64,000 bases of DNA from Solirubrobacteraceae bacterium (GCA_025449845.1 JANWIP010000031.1:117888-181887); one strand, 5' to 3'. Shown: positions 50,238 to 58,377, counted from the stretch's first letter. Made by a program: numbers and translations. The notes: generated by a model not told the origin, from the letters alone.

Positions 50238-51014
50238 CTAAGGGGTGCCCGAGCGCTCCGCACGCTCAAGTGCATCGCGCAGATCCACGGGCAGTGGTGA
50301 ATGCACGTCGATCGGCTCACCACTGACGGGGTGCGGAAAGGCGAGGCGCGTGGCATGCAGAAACTGGCGCTCCAGCCCCAACAGGCCGGCGGTGCCGTAC
50401 TCGGGATCACCGGCGACAGGATGGCCTATGGCCTGAAGGTGCACGCGGATCTGGTGTGTGCGGCCGGTGTCCAGGCGCAGACGCAGCAGCGAGAAGCGCC
50501 CCAGCGAGCGCTCCAGCTCAAAGCGCGTGCGCGCCTCGCGCGGGAAGTGGCCGCCGACAGCCATGCGCGTACGGATCCTCGGGTCGCGGCCGATCGGCGC
50601 CTCGATCGTGCCCGTGCGGCTGGGCGGACGGCCCTGCACAAGCGCGAGGTACTCCCGTTCCAGGCGCCGTGCCTGGAGCAGAGCCTGAAGCTCGCGGTGC
50701 ACCTCATCGGAGCGTGACACCACCAGCAGGCCCGAAGTCTCGCGGTCCAGGCGGTGCACGATGCCGGCGCGGGTGGGGTCCTCGCCGCCGGCGGCAGTGC
50801 CAGCGAGCAGTTGCGCCAGCGTGCCCTCGCGGTGGCCCTTGGCGGGGTGCACCACGAGGCCAGCGGGCTTGTCGACCACCAGCAGATGCTCATCTTCGTA
50901 GACGATCGTGAACGAAGGCTCTGCTGCTTCGCCCCCCGCGGGCGCTACGTTGCCGTCCCTGGGCGCTACGTCGCCGTCCCTGGGCGCTGCATCGCCACCC
51001 GCGGGCTCACTCAT
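50238..51014 (-). CDS. rluD: Large-subunit rRNA/tRNA pseudouridine synthase, RluD type
   Basis: The ~258-residue enzyme has the RluA/RluD core: IVYEDEHLLVVDKPAGLVVH, AGIVHRLDRETSGLLVVSRS with the catalytic Asp in RLDRETSG, EREYLALVQGRP, and RTHQIRVHLQAIGHPVAGDP. It isomerises specific uridines in 23S rRNA. The usual N-terminal S4 domain is missing; instead there is a short Gly/Ala/Asp-rich repeat (residues ~4-35, encoded by an imperfect DNA repeat at 50938-51003). The ATG at 51014 overlaps the lspA stop (ATGA). Confidence 0.92.
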   Translation of the reverse strand: MSEPAGGDAAPRDGDVAPRDGNVAPAGGEAAEPSFTIVYEDEHLLVVDKPAGLVVHPAKGHREGTLAQLLAGTAAGGEDPTRAGIVHRLDRETSGLLVVSRSDEVHRELQALLQARRLEREYLALVQGRPPSRTGTIEAPIGRDPRIRTRMAVGGHFPREARTRFELERSLGRFSLLRLRLDTGRTHQIRVHLQAIGHPVAGDPEYGTAGLLGLERQFLHATRLAFPHPVSGEPIDVHSPLPVDLRDALERAERSGTP

Positions 51015-51529
51015 GAGCACTCGGCGCGCTCGCGGCCGGCCTCGGGTTGGGGTTCGGGCTCTGTGTCCTCGGCTTCGCTGCCGGTGCCCTCCACCACGAA
51101 CACCAGCAGCAGCACACCAAAGGTGATCGAGGCATCCGCGAGATTGAAGGGCGGCCAGCCCAAGGGGAACTTGATGAAGTCGGTCACCGAGCCGTCGCGC
51201 AGCCGATCCAGGATGTTTCCGAGCGCTCCGCCGATCAGCAAGCCCGTGGGCAGCCAGATCAGCGGCTTGGTGGCGTGGCGCGTGAAGTAGGCCAGCAGCC
51301 CCAGGACGGCCAGGCCGATGACGATCGTGACGGCGATGTGATGTCCGGGGAGAATGCCGAAGGCGACTCCGTGATTGCGAGCGTCCACCAGCTGGACACC
51401 TGGCAGCAGCCGGCGTTCTTCCCCGGGCACGATCGAATGCTCGACCTGGCGCTTGGTGAACTGGTCGAGTGCCACCACGCCGAAGATGACAAGCCCGGCG
51501 CGCAGCCAAGCTAGAGCGACGGGACGCAC
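51011..51529 (-). CDS. lspA: Lipoprotein signal peptidase (signal peptidase II)
   Basis: A 172-residue membrane protein with four helices. Motifs include LDQFTKRQVE, ARNHGVAFGILPG, GGALGNILDRLRDGSVTDFI (first catalytic Asp) and FNLADASITFG (second catalytic Asp). It cleaves prolipoprotein signals after lipid attachment. The C-terminal ~25 residues are acidic and extend beyond the last helix. It overlaps the YggT gene end by one base and rluD by four, the common lspA-rluD arrangement. Confidence 0.94.
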   Translation of the reverse strand: MRPVALAWLRAGLVIFGVVALDQFTKRQVEHSIVPGEERRLLPGVQLVDARNHGVAFGILPGHHIAVTIVIGLAVLGLLAYFTRHATKPLIWLPTGLLIGGALGNILDRLRDGSVTDFIKFPLGWPPFNLADASITFGVLLLVFVVEGTGSEAEDTEPEPQPEAGRERAECS

Positions 51530-51840
51530 TAGCCGTGAATGGCGCCCTGGACCACCAGATTATTGATGATCTGCAGCGTCAGGATCGCCAGAATAGGGCT
51601 GAAGTCGAATCCGCCCATCATCGGGAGCACCCTGCGGAAGATCCGCAGGAACGGCTCGCACACGTCGCGCAAGAAGCCGAGGATCGCATCCGTAGTGCGT
51701 GAATAAGGCGGGCGCAGGCCAACCGACAGCAGCAGGTTGACGACGATGTATACGATGATCAGCAGCGTGTAGACCTGGATCAGCGTCGACAGATAGCCCG
51801 CGATTTCGGTGCGAGCAGTGGCGAGGAGCAAGCTCGTCAT
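51529..51840 (-). CDS. YggT-family membrane protein
   Basis: A 103-residue protein with two membrane segments (LIQVYTLLIIVYIVVNLLLS and ILAILTLQIINNLV) and the family block CEPFLRIFRRVLPMMGGFDF followed by SPI. YggT proteins commonly sit between sepF and divIVA or next to proC, and are linked by context with division and osmotic stress; their activity is not known. It overlaps proC by four bases. Confidence 0.88.
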   Translation of the reverse strand: MTSLLLATARTEIAGYLSTLIQVYTLLIIVYIVVNLLLSVGLRPPYSRTTDAILGFLRDVCEPFLRIFRRVLPMMGGFDFSPILAILTLQIINNLVVQGAIHG

Positions 51841-52592
51841 GGCGCTGGCCGCAGGACGGCATCCATCGCATCGCTGAAAGCCCCTCGTAGGCCGCCCTGC
51901 TCAAGCGCATCCAGACCGCGCGCCGTGAGGCCCCCGGGCGAGGCCACCTCGCGGCGCACCGCCAGCGTGTCGTAGTCGCGGCGACGCAGCAGCTCCGCGG
52001 TGCCTGCCAGGGTCTGGGTGACCAGCGCGGCTGCCTGCGCGGCCGCGATGCCGTGACGCACACCGGCATCGACCTGCGCCTCGGCCACCAGCGCCACATA
52101 GGCAGGACCGCAGGACATCAGTCCCATCGCCACGTCCACCTGCGCGTCGGGCAGCGTCACAAGCGTGCCCAGCTCGGCGAACAGCTCGTGCACGGCCTTG
52201 TCCACCTCGGCCACCTGAGGAGCATCTGCTGCCTGTACCAGCGCGCCTTGGCGCACTTCCACCGGTAGCGAGGGCATGAAGCGGTAAACGGGCCGATCGG
52301 GATAGGCGGCCTTCAATGCCGGCAGTGGCGTTGCGGCCAGGATCGAAGCCACCGCCTTGGCGTGCGGGGCGACTTCCTCCGCCACCCCCCGAAGCTGTGC
52401 CGGCTTGTGGCATAGCACCACCACATCCGCGCGCTTGGCCACCTCGGCGTTGCTGCTCAATGCCTCACCACCGGTCTCTTGTGCCAGTGCCTTGGCGCGC
52501 TCGGCGAGCGGATCGGCGCACAGCACCGGACGTGCCCAACCCCGCGCGAGCGCGCGAGCCATGTTGCCGCAACCAATCAGACCGATCTGCAT
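51837..52592 (-). CDS. proC: Pyrroline-5-carboxylate reductase
   Basis: A 251-residue NAD(P)H enzyme with Rossmann motif IGLIGCGNMARALARGW, VVVLCHKPAQL, VYRFMPSLPVEVRQGALV and the C-terminal dimer helices with REVASPGGLTARGLDALE. It performs the last step of proline synthesis. In place of the common N-terminal GxGxMxxA block it has GCGNMARA, which fits. In actinobacteria proC-like genes accompany sepF and yggT, as here; sepF lies 30 bases upstream. Confidence 0.93.
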   Translation of the reverse strand: MQIGLIGCGNMARALARGWARPVLCADPLAERAKALAQETGGEALSSNAEVAKRADVVVLCHKPAQLRGVAEEVAPHAKAVASILAATPLPALKAAYPDRPVYRFMPSLPVEVRQGALVQAADAPQVAEVDKAVHELFAELGTLVTLPDAQVDVAMGLMSCGPAYVALVAEAQVDAGVRHGIAAAQAAALVTQTLAGTAELLRRRDYDTLAVRREVASPGGLTARGLDALEQGGLRGAFSDAMDAVLRPAP

Positions 52593-52622
52593 GAGAGTTC
52601 AGACTACAGTCCGACAAACTGC

Positions 52623-53150
52623 TCAGGACTGATTGAAGAAGCCCTTCTCAATTAGGCGAGCGCGCTCCTCGGCTGAGATCTCCACGTTACGCGGCGTCAG
52701 CATGAAGACCTTGTCGGCGATCCGCTGCATGCCGCCATCCATCGCATACGTGAGTCCGCTGGCGAAGTCGATCAGGCGCTTTGACAGGTCGATATCGGTC
52801 GTCTGTAAGTTGAGGATCACCGGGATCGAGTCCTTGAAGCGGTCCGCCACCTGCTGGGCGTCGTTGAAGGACTTGGGCACCACCAAGTGCACCCGCACCT
52901 CGCCGTTGCCCTGACGACCGCTTACGGAGCGCAGCACTGTGGTCGGCCGGCCGCGCGGTTCATCCTCGGCGAAGATGTCCTCGTAGTCGTCCTGGCGGCG
53001 GCGGGCGGACAGGCGGCGCACGTTAGGACGCTGACGGTAGTGGTCCTCCAGCTCGCCTTCCTGCGGCGGATCGTCCTCATAGCCTTCGTGGTACTCCTCG
53101 GCTAGGCCGAAGTACACGAGGGCGCGATGCCATGAATCTCGAAATGCCAT
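52623..53150 (-). CDS. sepF: Cell division protein SepF
   Basis: A 175-residue protein with an N-terminal amphipathic stretch (FRDSWHRALVYFGL), an acidic linker (~20-75) and the SepF core (VHLVVPKSFNDAQQVADRFK, IPVILNLQTTDIDLSKRLID, FASGLTYAMDGGMQRIADKV followed by FMLTP). SepF tethers FtsZ to the membrane in organisms without FtsA. The ATG at 53150 is chosen by homology; no ribosome site is seen, and hairpin copy F ends 16 bases before it. It belongs with yggS upstream and proC/yggT downstream. Confidence 0.94.
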   Translation of the reverse strand: MAFRDSWHRALVYFGLAEEYHEGYEDDPPQEGELEDHYRQRPNVRRLSARRRQDDYEDIFAEDEPRGRPTTVLRSVSGRQGNGEVRVHLVVPKSFNDAQQVADRFKDSIPVILNLQTTDIDLSKRLIDFASGLTYAMDGGMQRIADKVFMLTPRNVEISAEERARLIEKGFFNQS

Positions 53151-53166
53151 ATCGATTGGGAAGGTT

Positions 53167-53211
53167 AGAGGGGCCCGGCTCGGCGACCTTCGGCCGCCGT
53201 CGCCACCCTCT
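53167..53211 (-). repeat. Leader hairpin element, copy F (sepF)
   Basis: On the minus strand AGAGGGTGGCGACGGCGGCC, loop, GGTCGCCGAGCCGGGCCCCT, CT. Two paired changes relative to other copies (GAC...GTC in the inner stem) keep base pairing, evidence that the structure is maintained. Confidence 0.8.
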
Positions 53212-53245
53212 AGGCCCATTTTCGTCTTAACAGCCGGTTTCCCTG

Positions 53246-53899
53246 CTAAGCGTACAACTTCGTTCCGATTCGCACGATCGTCGCACCCTCCTCTACAGCC
53301 ACCAGATAATCCTGGCTTGTGCCCATGGATAGCTGCTCCAGTTCGTGCTTCTGCGCCAGCTCGCGCAGCGCCGCGAACCAGCGACGGCTGTCCTCGGGAT
53401 TTGAAGAAAGCGGCGGCATCGTCATCAGGCCGGCGACCTCAATTGGGCAGCGCTCGAGGAAGCCCCCAAGCTCTGCCGGGGCCACCCCGCTCTTGCCGGG
53501 CTCACCTGACACGTTGACCTCGATCAGCACCTTCATCCCCGGCTTCGCCAGCGGCTTGTGACGCGCCAGCTCGCTCAGCACCGACTCGCTGGCCACGGAG
53601 TGGATCAGACGCACGTGCGGCACCACCTGACGCACCTTGCGGCTCTGCAGGTGGCCGATGAAATCCCACTCGAACATCTCGCCATAAGCGCCCGCCTTGG
53701 CCTGCAGGTCCTGGGAACGATTCTCGCCCACCAGTTCTATGCCTGCCTGCGCCAACGTGGGTATGTCCTGCAGCGCCACATACTTGGTCGCCGCCAGCAC
53801 CTGCACCTTCTCGGGCTCTCGCCGCGCCTGTCTCGCGGCTTGCGATATCTGCTGGCGCACCTGCGAGAGGTTCTCCGCGATCTCCTCAGCGCTCCTCAT
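53246..53899 (-). CDS. yggS: YggS-family PLP-binding protein
   Basis: A 217-residue single-domain alanine-racemase-like barrel: VLAATKYVALQDIPTLAQAG with the PLP Lys, VGENRSQDLQAK, WDFIGHLQSRKVRQVVPHVR, EVNVSGEPGKSGVAPAEL and SMGTSQDYLVAVEEGATIVR followed by IGTKLY. It buffers free pyridoxal phosphate. Start is the ATG at 53899, overlapping the cca stop by four bases. The gene is conserved next to sepF. Confidence 0.93.
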   Translation of the reverse strand: MRSAEEIAENLSQVRQQISQAARQARREPEKVQVLAATKYVALQDIPTLAQAGIELVGENRSQDLQAKAGAYGEMFEWDFIGHLQSRKVRQVVPHVRLIHSVASESVLSELARHKPLAKPGMKVLIEVNVSGEPGKSGVAPAELGGFLERCPIEVAGLMTMPPLSSNPEDSRRWFAALRELAQKHELEQLSMGTSQDYLVAVEEGATIVRIGTKLYA

Positions 53900-55251
53900 G
53901 ACAGCTTCCGCGCCGCTGCCAGCTCCGCGTCGCGCCCCTCCCCCAGCTCTCCGTTCAGGCGCATGAGCAGGACCTCGTGCAGGCGACGGCCGATCTCCGG
54001 CCCTTGAGGCACGCCCTCCGCCAGCAGATCGCGGCCGTCGATCGCAAGGCTCACATGGCGCACCTCCTCCAGCCACCGGCGGGCAGCCTCGGCTGCATCG
54101 TTGAGCGCCCCGGCGAGAGCCACTCCCTCGATGGGATCCTCAGATGCAGCCTCATACAGGTCCGCCGGACGCTCGCAGCGTGGCAGCACATCGTGCAAGC
54201 GCACCGCTGCCACCGCTGCCGCCACCGCGCGATCGCGATCGCCCTGCGGGAACTCCAGGCGGTCGAGCAGGGCTCGCGCTTCTGCCTGCGGCTGACCGTC
54301 GGCGCGCAGGACGAGGGGCAGCACCAGTGCTGCCAGCAGCAGCACTTCCTTGCTGCCATCGGCGGGCAGCAGCTCAAGCGCGCCTGCGACCAACTCCGGG
54401 TCGTGGCGTAGGCGCGGGTGCACGGCCGCCAGCACTCCCAACTCGCGCATCGCCTCAAGTGCGTCCGGAGCCTGTGGTTCAGAGAGCGCCAAACGCAACT
54501 CAGCGCCTATGCGCGCACCCGAAACCGTATCCAGAGCGCCTGTATTCAATGCCTGACGCGCCAACTCTTCCGTGTGCTCCTCGATCGCGAAGTCCAGCCT
54601 TGCGTTGTAGCGAGCAAGTCGCAGCAGGCGCGTGGGGTCATCTTCGAAGCTCGCGTCGTGTATTACACGTAGACGCCTCTCCCGAAGATCCTCAAGCGCG
54701 TGACGAGCAGGCTGGAGCTTGCCTAGCTGAGACCCGCCGAGACCCACCGCGATGGCGTTGACCGTGAAGTCGCGGCGCCGCAGGTCTTCTGAGATCGACG
54801 TCGACTCCACCTCCGGAAGCGCCCCTGGCTTGGAATAGTGCTCTCGCCGCGCGATAGCGATATCGATCTGTCCGGCATCCCACACCACACCTGCGGTGAT
54901 GAAGCGCTCGTGCTCGTTGACCTTGGTGACGTCCTCCCCCGCGAGAACATTGAGGCTGGATGCGAGTTCGCGGGCAAACACCGCGGCATCCCTGCGGAGC
55001 GACAGGTCCTCACCGTCCAGAGCAACATCGAGCTCGCGTGGCGCGCGGTCAAGCAGCAGGTCCCGTACGGCGCCACCCACCAGATATACATCCTGACGGT
55101 ATTTCGCCATTTCCAGCAACTCGCGGCCACCCGGCTGTCGGCGCAGGCGCTCCACAACCTCAGCGCCCACGAATTCGAGTGAAGTTACAGCCGAGGGTGG
55201 CTGCGAATCGGCTTGGGCCGCCTCGCCCGGCAGCGTTTCACCGTCGTCCAT
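53896..55251 (-). CDS. cca: CCA-adding enzyme / tRNA nucleotidyltransferase family (class II)
   Basis: The ~451-residue protein has the class II nucleotidyltransferase head: YLVGGAVRDLLLDRAPRELD (GG and DxD-type metal site, here ELDVAL), RRDFTVNAIAVGLGGSQ and the RLLRLARYNARLDFAIEEHT neck motif. It adds CCA to tRNA 3' ends, or may be a poly(A)-type relative. The metal pair reads ELDVA rather than DIDLV, so the first Asp is replaced by Glu, which is noted below. No clear HD domain follows; the C-terminal half is helical. ATG at 55251 is used; an in-frame codon at 55266 is alternative. Confidence 0.85.
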   Translation of the reverse strand: MDDGETLPGEAAQADSQPPSAVTSLEFVGAEVVERLRRQPGGRELLEMAKYRQDVYLVGGAVRDLLLDRAPRELDVALDGEDLSLRRDAAVFARELASSLNVLAGEDVTKVNEHERFITAGVVWDAGQIDIAIARREHYSKPGALPEVESTSISEDLRRRDFTVNAIAVGLGGSQLGKLQPARHALEDLRERRLRVIHDASFEDDPTRLLRLARYNARLDFAIEEHTEELARQALNTGALDTVSGARIGAELRLALSEPQAPDALEAMRELGVLAAVHPRLRHDPELVAGALELLPADGSKEVLLLAALVLPLVLRADGQPQAEARALLDRLEFPQGDRDRAVAAAVAAVRLHDVLPRCERPADLYEAASEDPIEGVALAGALNDAAEAARRWLEEVRHVSLAIDGRDLLAEGVPQGPEIGRRLHEVLLMRLNGELGEGRDAELAAARKLS

Positions 55252-55276
55252 GAGTCCACTGCCCACAGCGATCCGC

Positions 55277-56032
55277 TCAGCTCGTGCGTACGGGAATTCC
55301 GGCAGCCGTCAGCGCTTCCTTGGCTTCGCCGACCGTATGCCGTCCGTAGTGAAAGATCGACGCACACAGCGCCGCGTCGGCACCCGCCTGCAACGCCTGC
55401 GCGAGGTGCTCCAGCTCGCCCGCACCGCCGGAGGCGATCACGGGGACGTCCACCGCTTCGCTCACAGCGCTTGTCAAGGCCAGGTCATAACCGTCGTTAG
55501 TGCCGTCGCGGTCCATGCTCGTCAGCAGGATCTCGCCTGCCCCGCGCTCCACCGCCTCGCGCACCCATGCCACCGCATCGCGGCCCGTGGAGGTGCGACC
55601 ACCCGCCACGAATGCTTCCCAGTTGCCGTTGGCGGCCTTCGCATCCACCGCCAGCACCACACACTGCGTGCCGAACACCTTCGCCAGCTCATCCACCAGC
55701 TCCGGCCGTGCCAGTGCGGCGGAGTTGATCGACACCTTGTCCGCTCCCGCGTCTAGCACCGCCTGCGCGTCCTGCACCGAGCGGATGCCTCCGCCGATCG
55801 TGAACGGCACGAACACCTCGTCGGCAGTCCTGCGCGCCAACTGCACAATCGTCTCGCGCTTTTCGTGCGTGGCCGTGATGTCAAGGAACACCAGCTCATC
55901 CGCGCCCTCGCGGTCATAGTGGGCGGCCAGCTCCACCGGGTCGCCGGCGTCGCGGATATCCGTGAATTCAACGCCCTTTACGACCCTTCCGGCATCTACG
56001 TCCAAACAGGGGATTACGCGCTTGAGGTGCAC
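55277..56032 (-). CDS. hisF: Imidazole glycerol phosphate synthase cyclase subunit
   Basis: A 251-residue TIM barrel with [67 protein letters not shown] and [15 protein letters not shown]. HisF makes IGP and AICAR using ammonia from HisH. The GTG at 56032 ([10 protein letters not shown]) is chosen by homology, with GTGGG just upstream; the frame is open 17 codons further but crosses the hairpin region. Catalytic Asp residues of CLD and SMDRDG are present. Confidence 0.95.
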   Translation of the reverse strand: MHLKRVIPCLDVDAGRVVKGVEFTDIRDAGDPVELAAHYDREGADELVFLDITATHEKRETIVQLARRTADEVFVPFTIGGGIRSVQDAQAVLDAGADKVSINSAALARPELVDELAKVFGTQCVVLAVDAKAANGNWEAFVAGGRTSTGRDAVAWVREAVERGAGEILLTSMDRDGTNDGYDLALTSAVSEAVDVPVIASGGAGELEHLAQALQAGADAALCASIFHYGRHTVGEAKEALTAAGIPVRTS

Positions 56033-56057
56033 TCGCCCACCGTAGCGAGTCGCGCGT

Positions 56058-56104
56058 GAGGGCTCCCAGCACACGGCCAACACGGCCGCCCCTAGGCGGC
56101 CCTC
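56058..56104 (-). repeat. Possible diverged copy G of the leader hairpin (hisF)
   Basis: On the minus strand it begins AGAGGG, keeps an inner GCGGCCG...GGCC stem and ends GGGAGCCCTC, 25 bases upstream of the hisF GTG, the same spacing as copies A and B. Internal sequence differs more than in other copies, so it could be an unrelated hairpin. Confidence 0.4.
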
Positions 56105-56115
56105 TCAAAATCCTT

Positions 56116-56838
56116 TTACCCCAGGACCGCGCGCGCTTCGGCGACCGTGAAGCGTCCCTCGTACAGCGCCTTGCCCACGATCACGCCTCGCAGGCTCGCC
56201 TGGCCGAGGGCTTGGAGGCGTTCGAGATCTTCCAGCGCGCCGATGCCGCCGCTGTAGACGAGGTTGCCCTGCACCGCTTCCGCGATGCCTTTGATTTCCT
56301 GCACATCGGGGCCTTCCAGCATGCCGTCGCGGTCGACGTTCGTGTACACCACGCGCTCCACGCCGCGCTCCTGCAGCTGTGCGATCACCGCCTGTGCTGT
56401 CAGCTCCGTCGTCTCGGTCCAGCCGGCCGTCGTAACCTTGCCGCCGCGTGTGTCCACCGACACCATCACTTGCTGCGGCCACTCGCGCAGTGACTCATCC
56501 AGCAACTCGGGGTCGGTGAAGGCCGCCGTGCCTAGGATGATCCGCTGCGCGCCGGCCTGGAGGGCCTGCTCGATCGCCTCCAGCGTGCGCAATCCGCCGC
56601 CGAGCTGCACCGGCACCCCCAGCTCAGCGGTGATGCGACGCACGTGCTCCAAATTCACTGGTGCCCCTGCGCGGGCGCCATCGAGATCCACCAGGTGTAG
56701 GTGCTCGGCGCCTTCGCGCACCCATCTTCTTGCCGCATCCAGCGGGTCCTCGTCGTACACCTTCTTGGCCGCGAAATCGCCTTTTACGAGGCGCACCGCC
56801 TTGCCTTCCATCATGTCGATCGCGGGGTAGAGGATCAC
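56116..56838 (-). CDS. hisA: Phosphoribosylformimino-AICAR ribotide isomerase
   Basis: A 240-residue barrel with LYPAIDMMEGKAVRLVKGDF (catalytic Asp), LHLVDLDGARAGAPVNLEHV, VQLGGGLRT and VYTNVDRDGMLEGPDVQEIK (second catalytic Asp), and YSGGIGALEDLE. It opens the ribose ring of ProFAR in histidine synthesis. It resembles plain HisA; a dual HisA/TrpF (PriA) role, common in actinobacteria without trpF, cannot be ruled out. Its GTG start overlaps the hisH stop by four bases. Confidence 0.94.
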   Translation of the reverse strand: MILYPAIDMMEGKAVRLVKGDFAAKKVYDEDPLDAARRWVREGAEHLHLVDLDGARAGAPVNLEHVRRITAELGVPVQLGGGLRTLEAIEQALQAGAQRIILGTAAFTDPELLDESLREWPQQVMVSVDTRGGKVTTAGWTETTELTAQAVIAQLQERGVERVVYTNVDRDGMLEGPDVQEIKGIAEAVQGNLVYSGGIGALEDLERLQALGQASLRGVIVGKALYEGRFTVAEARAVLG

Positions 56839-57551
56839 GCCGCTTGAGCTTTCCCGTTAGCTGCGCGGGTCGCGCAGATGCGCGCGAAGTTCGCCAGCAG
56901 CTTGAGGCCGTGCGTCGAGGACTTCTCCGGGTGTGACTGTGCTCCGAACACGTTGCCGCTTGCCACCACCGCCGGGAAGCTCTCGCCATACTCGGCTGCT
57001 CCCAGGATCACGCTCTCGTCGTTTGGCTGCGCCACGAAGCTGTGCACGTGGTAGAGGAACGTCGGCTCCCCCACGCCTTCGCGCAAGGGCGACTCGCGCT
57101 TCCATTCCACTTCGCTCCAGCCAATGTGTGGGAGCTTCATGCCTGGGGCCTTCAGGCGCTTCACCTCGCCCTTCAGCAGTCCCAGGCCCTCGGCGCCGCC
57201 GTGCTCCTCGCTGTGCTCGAACAGCAGCTGCATGCCCATGCAGCTGCCGAACACCGGCATGCCCGCCTGGGTGCACTCGCGCAGCAGCTCATCCAGGCCC
57301 AGCTCGCGGATCGTCTTCATCGCCGCCGGGAACGCTCCCACGCCGGGGAGCACCAGCCCGTCGGCCGCGCGCAGCTCCGCGTGATCGCGGCTAATGCTGG
57401 CGCGGGCGCCCACTCGCTCAAGCGCCTTCTCCACTGAGCGGCGGTTGCCCATGCCGTAGTCAACGATCGCCACCTTCGCTGCCGCGCCGCCGCTCAGCGA
57501 CGGGCCGCTCGGCGACCGGCCTGACTCCGACTGCGCGTCGCCGGCGCTCAT
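56835..57551 (-). CDS. hisH: Imidazole glycerol phosphate synthase glutaminase subunit
   Basis: A 238-residue class I glutamine amidotransferase: VAIVDYGMGNRRSVEKALER, LVLPGVGAFPAAM, the nucleophile Cys in VFGSCMGMQLLFEHSEE, and the His/Glu pair in FGAQSHPEKSSTHGLKLL. It feeds ammonia to HisF. About 24 Ser/Gly/Ala-rich residues precede the conserved fold, so a later start is possible. It overlaps hisB upstream and hisA downstream by four bases each. Confidence 0.95.
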   Translation of the reverse strand: MSAGDAQSESGRSPSGPSLSGGAAAKVAIVDYGMGNRRSVEKALERVGARASISRDHAELRAADGLVLPGVGAFPAAMKTIRELGLDELLRECTQAGMPVFGSCMGMQLLFEHSEEHGGAEGLGLLKGEVKRLKAPGMKLPHIGWSEVEWKRESPLREGVGEPTFLYHVHSFVAQPNDESVILGAAEYGESFPAVVASGNVFGAQSHPEKSSTHGLKLLANFARICATRAANGKAQAA

Positions 57552-58144
57552 GCCGTCAGCGTGCCCTTGGTGCTCGGCACCCCTGTCTCGCTCGGGTCCA
57601 TTGCTACCGCTTCGCGCAGCGCGCGGGCGAAGGCCTTGAAGGCCGCCTCAATCATGTGGTGGGCATTAGTCCCTGCCTGTACTTGCAAGTGCAGCGTGAG
57701 CTTCGCGGCGTTGGCCAGCGCACGGAAGAACTCCTCCGTCAGCTCGTGCTCGAAGCCGCCTGTGCTGCCGGGCGGCAGGTCAGCCTCAAACAGCGTGAAG
57801 GGGCGCCCGGATATGTCGATCGTGCATGTTGCCCGCGCCTCGTCCATCGGCACCGTCGCCGCGCCGTAGCGGGTGATGCCTGTCCTGTCGCCGAGGGCCT
57901 TATCGAGCGCCTGGCCCAGCACGATCGCGGTGTCCTCCGCCGTGTGATGGGCGCCTGTCTGCAGATCGCCTGTCACCTGCACGTCTAGGTCGATGCGGCC
58001 GTGGCGGGCCAGCAGGTCGAGCATGTGATCGAGGAAGCCCACGCCGGTTGTGCGTGTGCCCGCGCCCGTGCCTTCCAGAGTCAAGGTCAGGCTCACATCG
58101 GTCTCGCCGGTCTTGCGCTCGATAGTGGCTGTTCGTGTTTCCAT
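57548..58144 (-). CDS. hisB: Imidazoleglycerol-phosphate dehydratase
   Basis: The ~198-residue enzyme has the two duplicated metal-binding halves: FLDHMLDLLARHGRIDLDVQ and TGAHHTAEDTAIVLGQALDK, then FFRALANAAKLTLHLQVQAG and NAHHMIEAAFKAFARALREA. It is the monofunctional form, without HisN phosphatase. The ATG at 58144 (METRTATIERKTGE) is preferred; a second ATG at 58168 is preceded by the pyrimidine-rich repeat and lacks a ribosome site. A 233-base gap separates it from hisD. Confidence 0.94.
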   Translation of the reverse strand: METRTATIERKTGETDVSLTLTLEGTGAGTRTTGVGFLDHMLDLLARHGRIDLDVQVTGDLQTGAHHTAEDTAIVLGQALDKALGDRTGITRYGAATVPMDEARATCTIDISGRPFTLFEADLPPGSTGGFEHELTEEFFRALANAAKLTLHLQVQAGTNAHHMIEAAFKAFARALREAVAMDPSETGVPSTKGTLTA

Positions 58145-58168
58145 TGAATTCCGGGTGTCGTTCGGCAT

Positions 58169-58258
58169 GGGAAAGAGGGGTGTGCTGCGTGGGAAGAGGG
58201 GTGCTGCTGCTTGGGGGAAGAGGGTGTTGCTGGGTGGGGGAAGAGGGTGTTGCTGGAA
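58169..58258. repeat. Four imperfect tandem units, pyrimidine-rich on the coding strand
   Basis: Units of about 21-24 bases built on GGGAAGAGGGTGTTGCTGGG (plus strand) repeat four times directly upstream of hisB. On the hisB sense strand they read as C/T-rich blocks (CAGCAACACCCTCTTCCCC). C-rich, G-poor RNA is what Rho binds, so a Rho-dependent control point is one possibility. Confidence 0.7.
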
Positions 58259-58296
58259 TGTAAAGGGAGGTAGGTGGGTATTCTATTTCTGTGGTT

Positions 58297-58337
58297 TGAG
58301 CGCAATAGTATTTACGGCGTATAAACCATTGCGCTCA
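58297..58337. promoter_or_regulatory. 10-bp perfect inverted repeat in the hisD-hisB gap
   Basis: TGAGCGCAAT and ATTGCGCTCA flank a 21-base, AT-rich spacer that is itself nearly symmetric (GTATTTAC/GTATAAAC). It is AT-rich for this genome and no T-run follows, so an operator or internal promoter region for hisB onward is more likely than an intrinsic terminator. Confidence 0.5.
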
Positions 58338-58377
58338 TCGTGGGGAAAATAGGTATCGAACTGCGACGAAGCGCCGT

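Noticed and set aside
51015..51509. N-terminal extension of rluD across lspA
   Set aside because: The extension is the out-of-frame shadow of lspA; the ATG at 51014 overlaps the lspA stop in the usual way.
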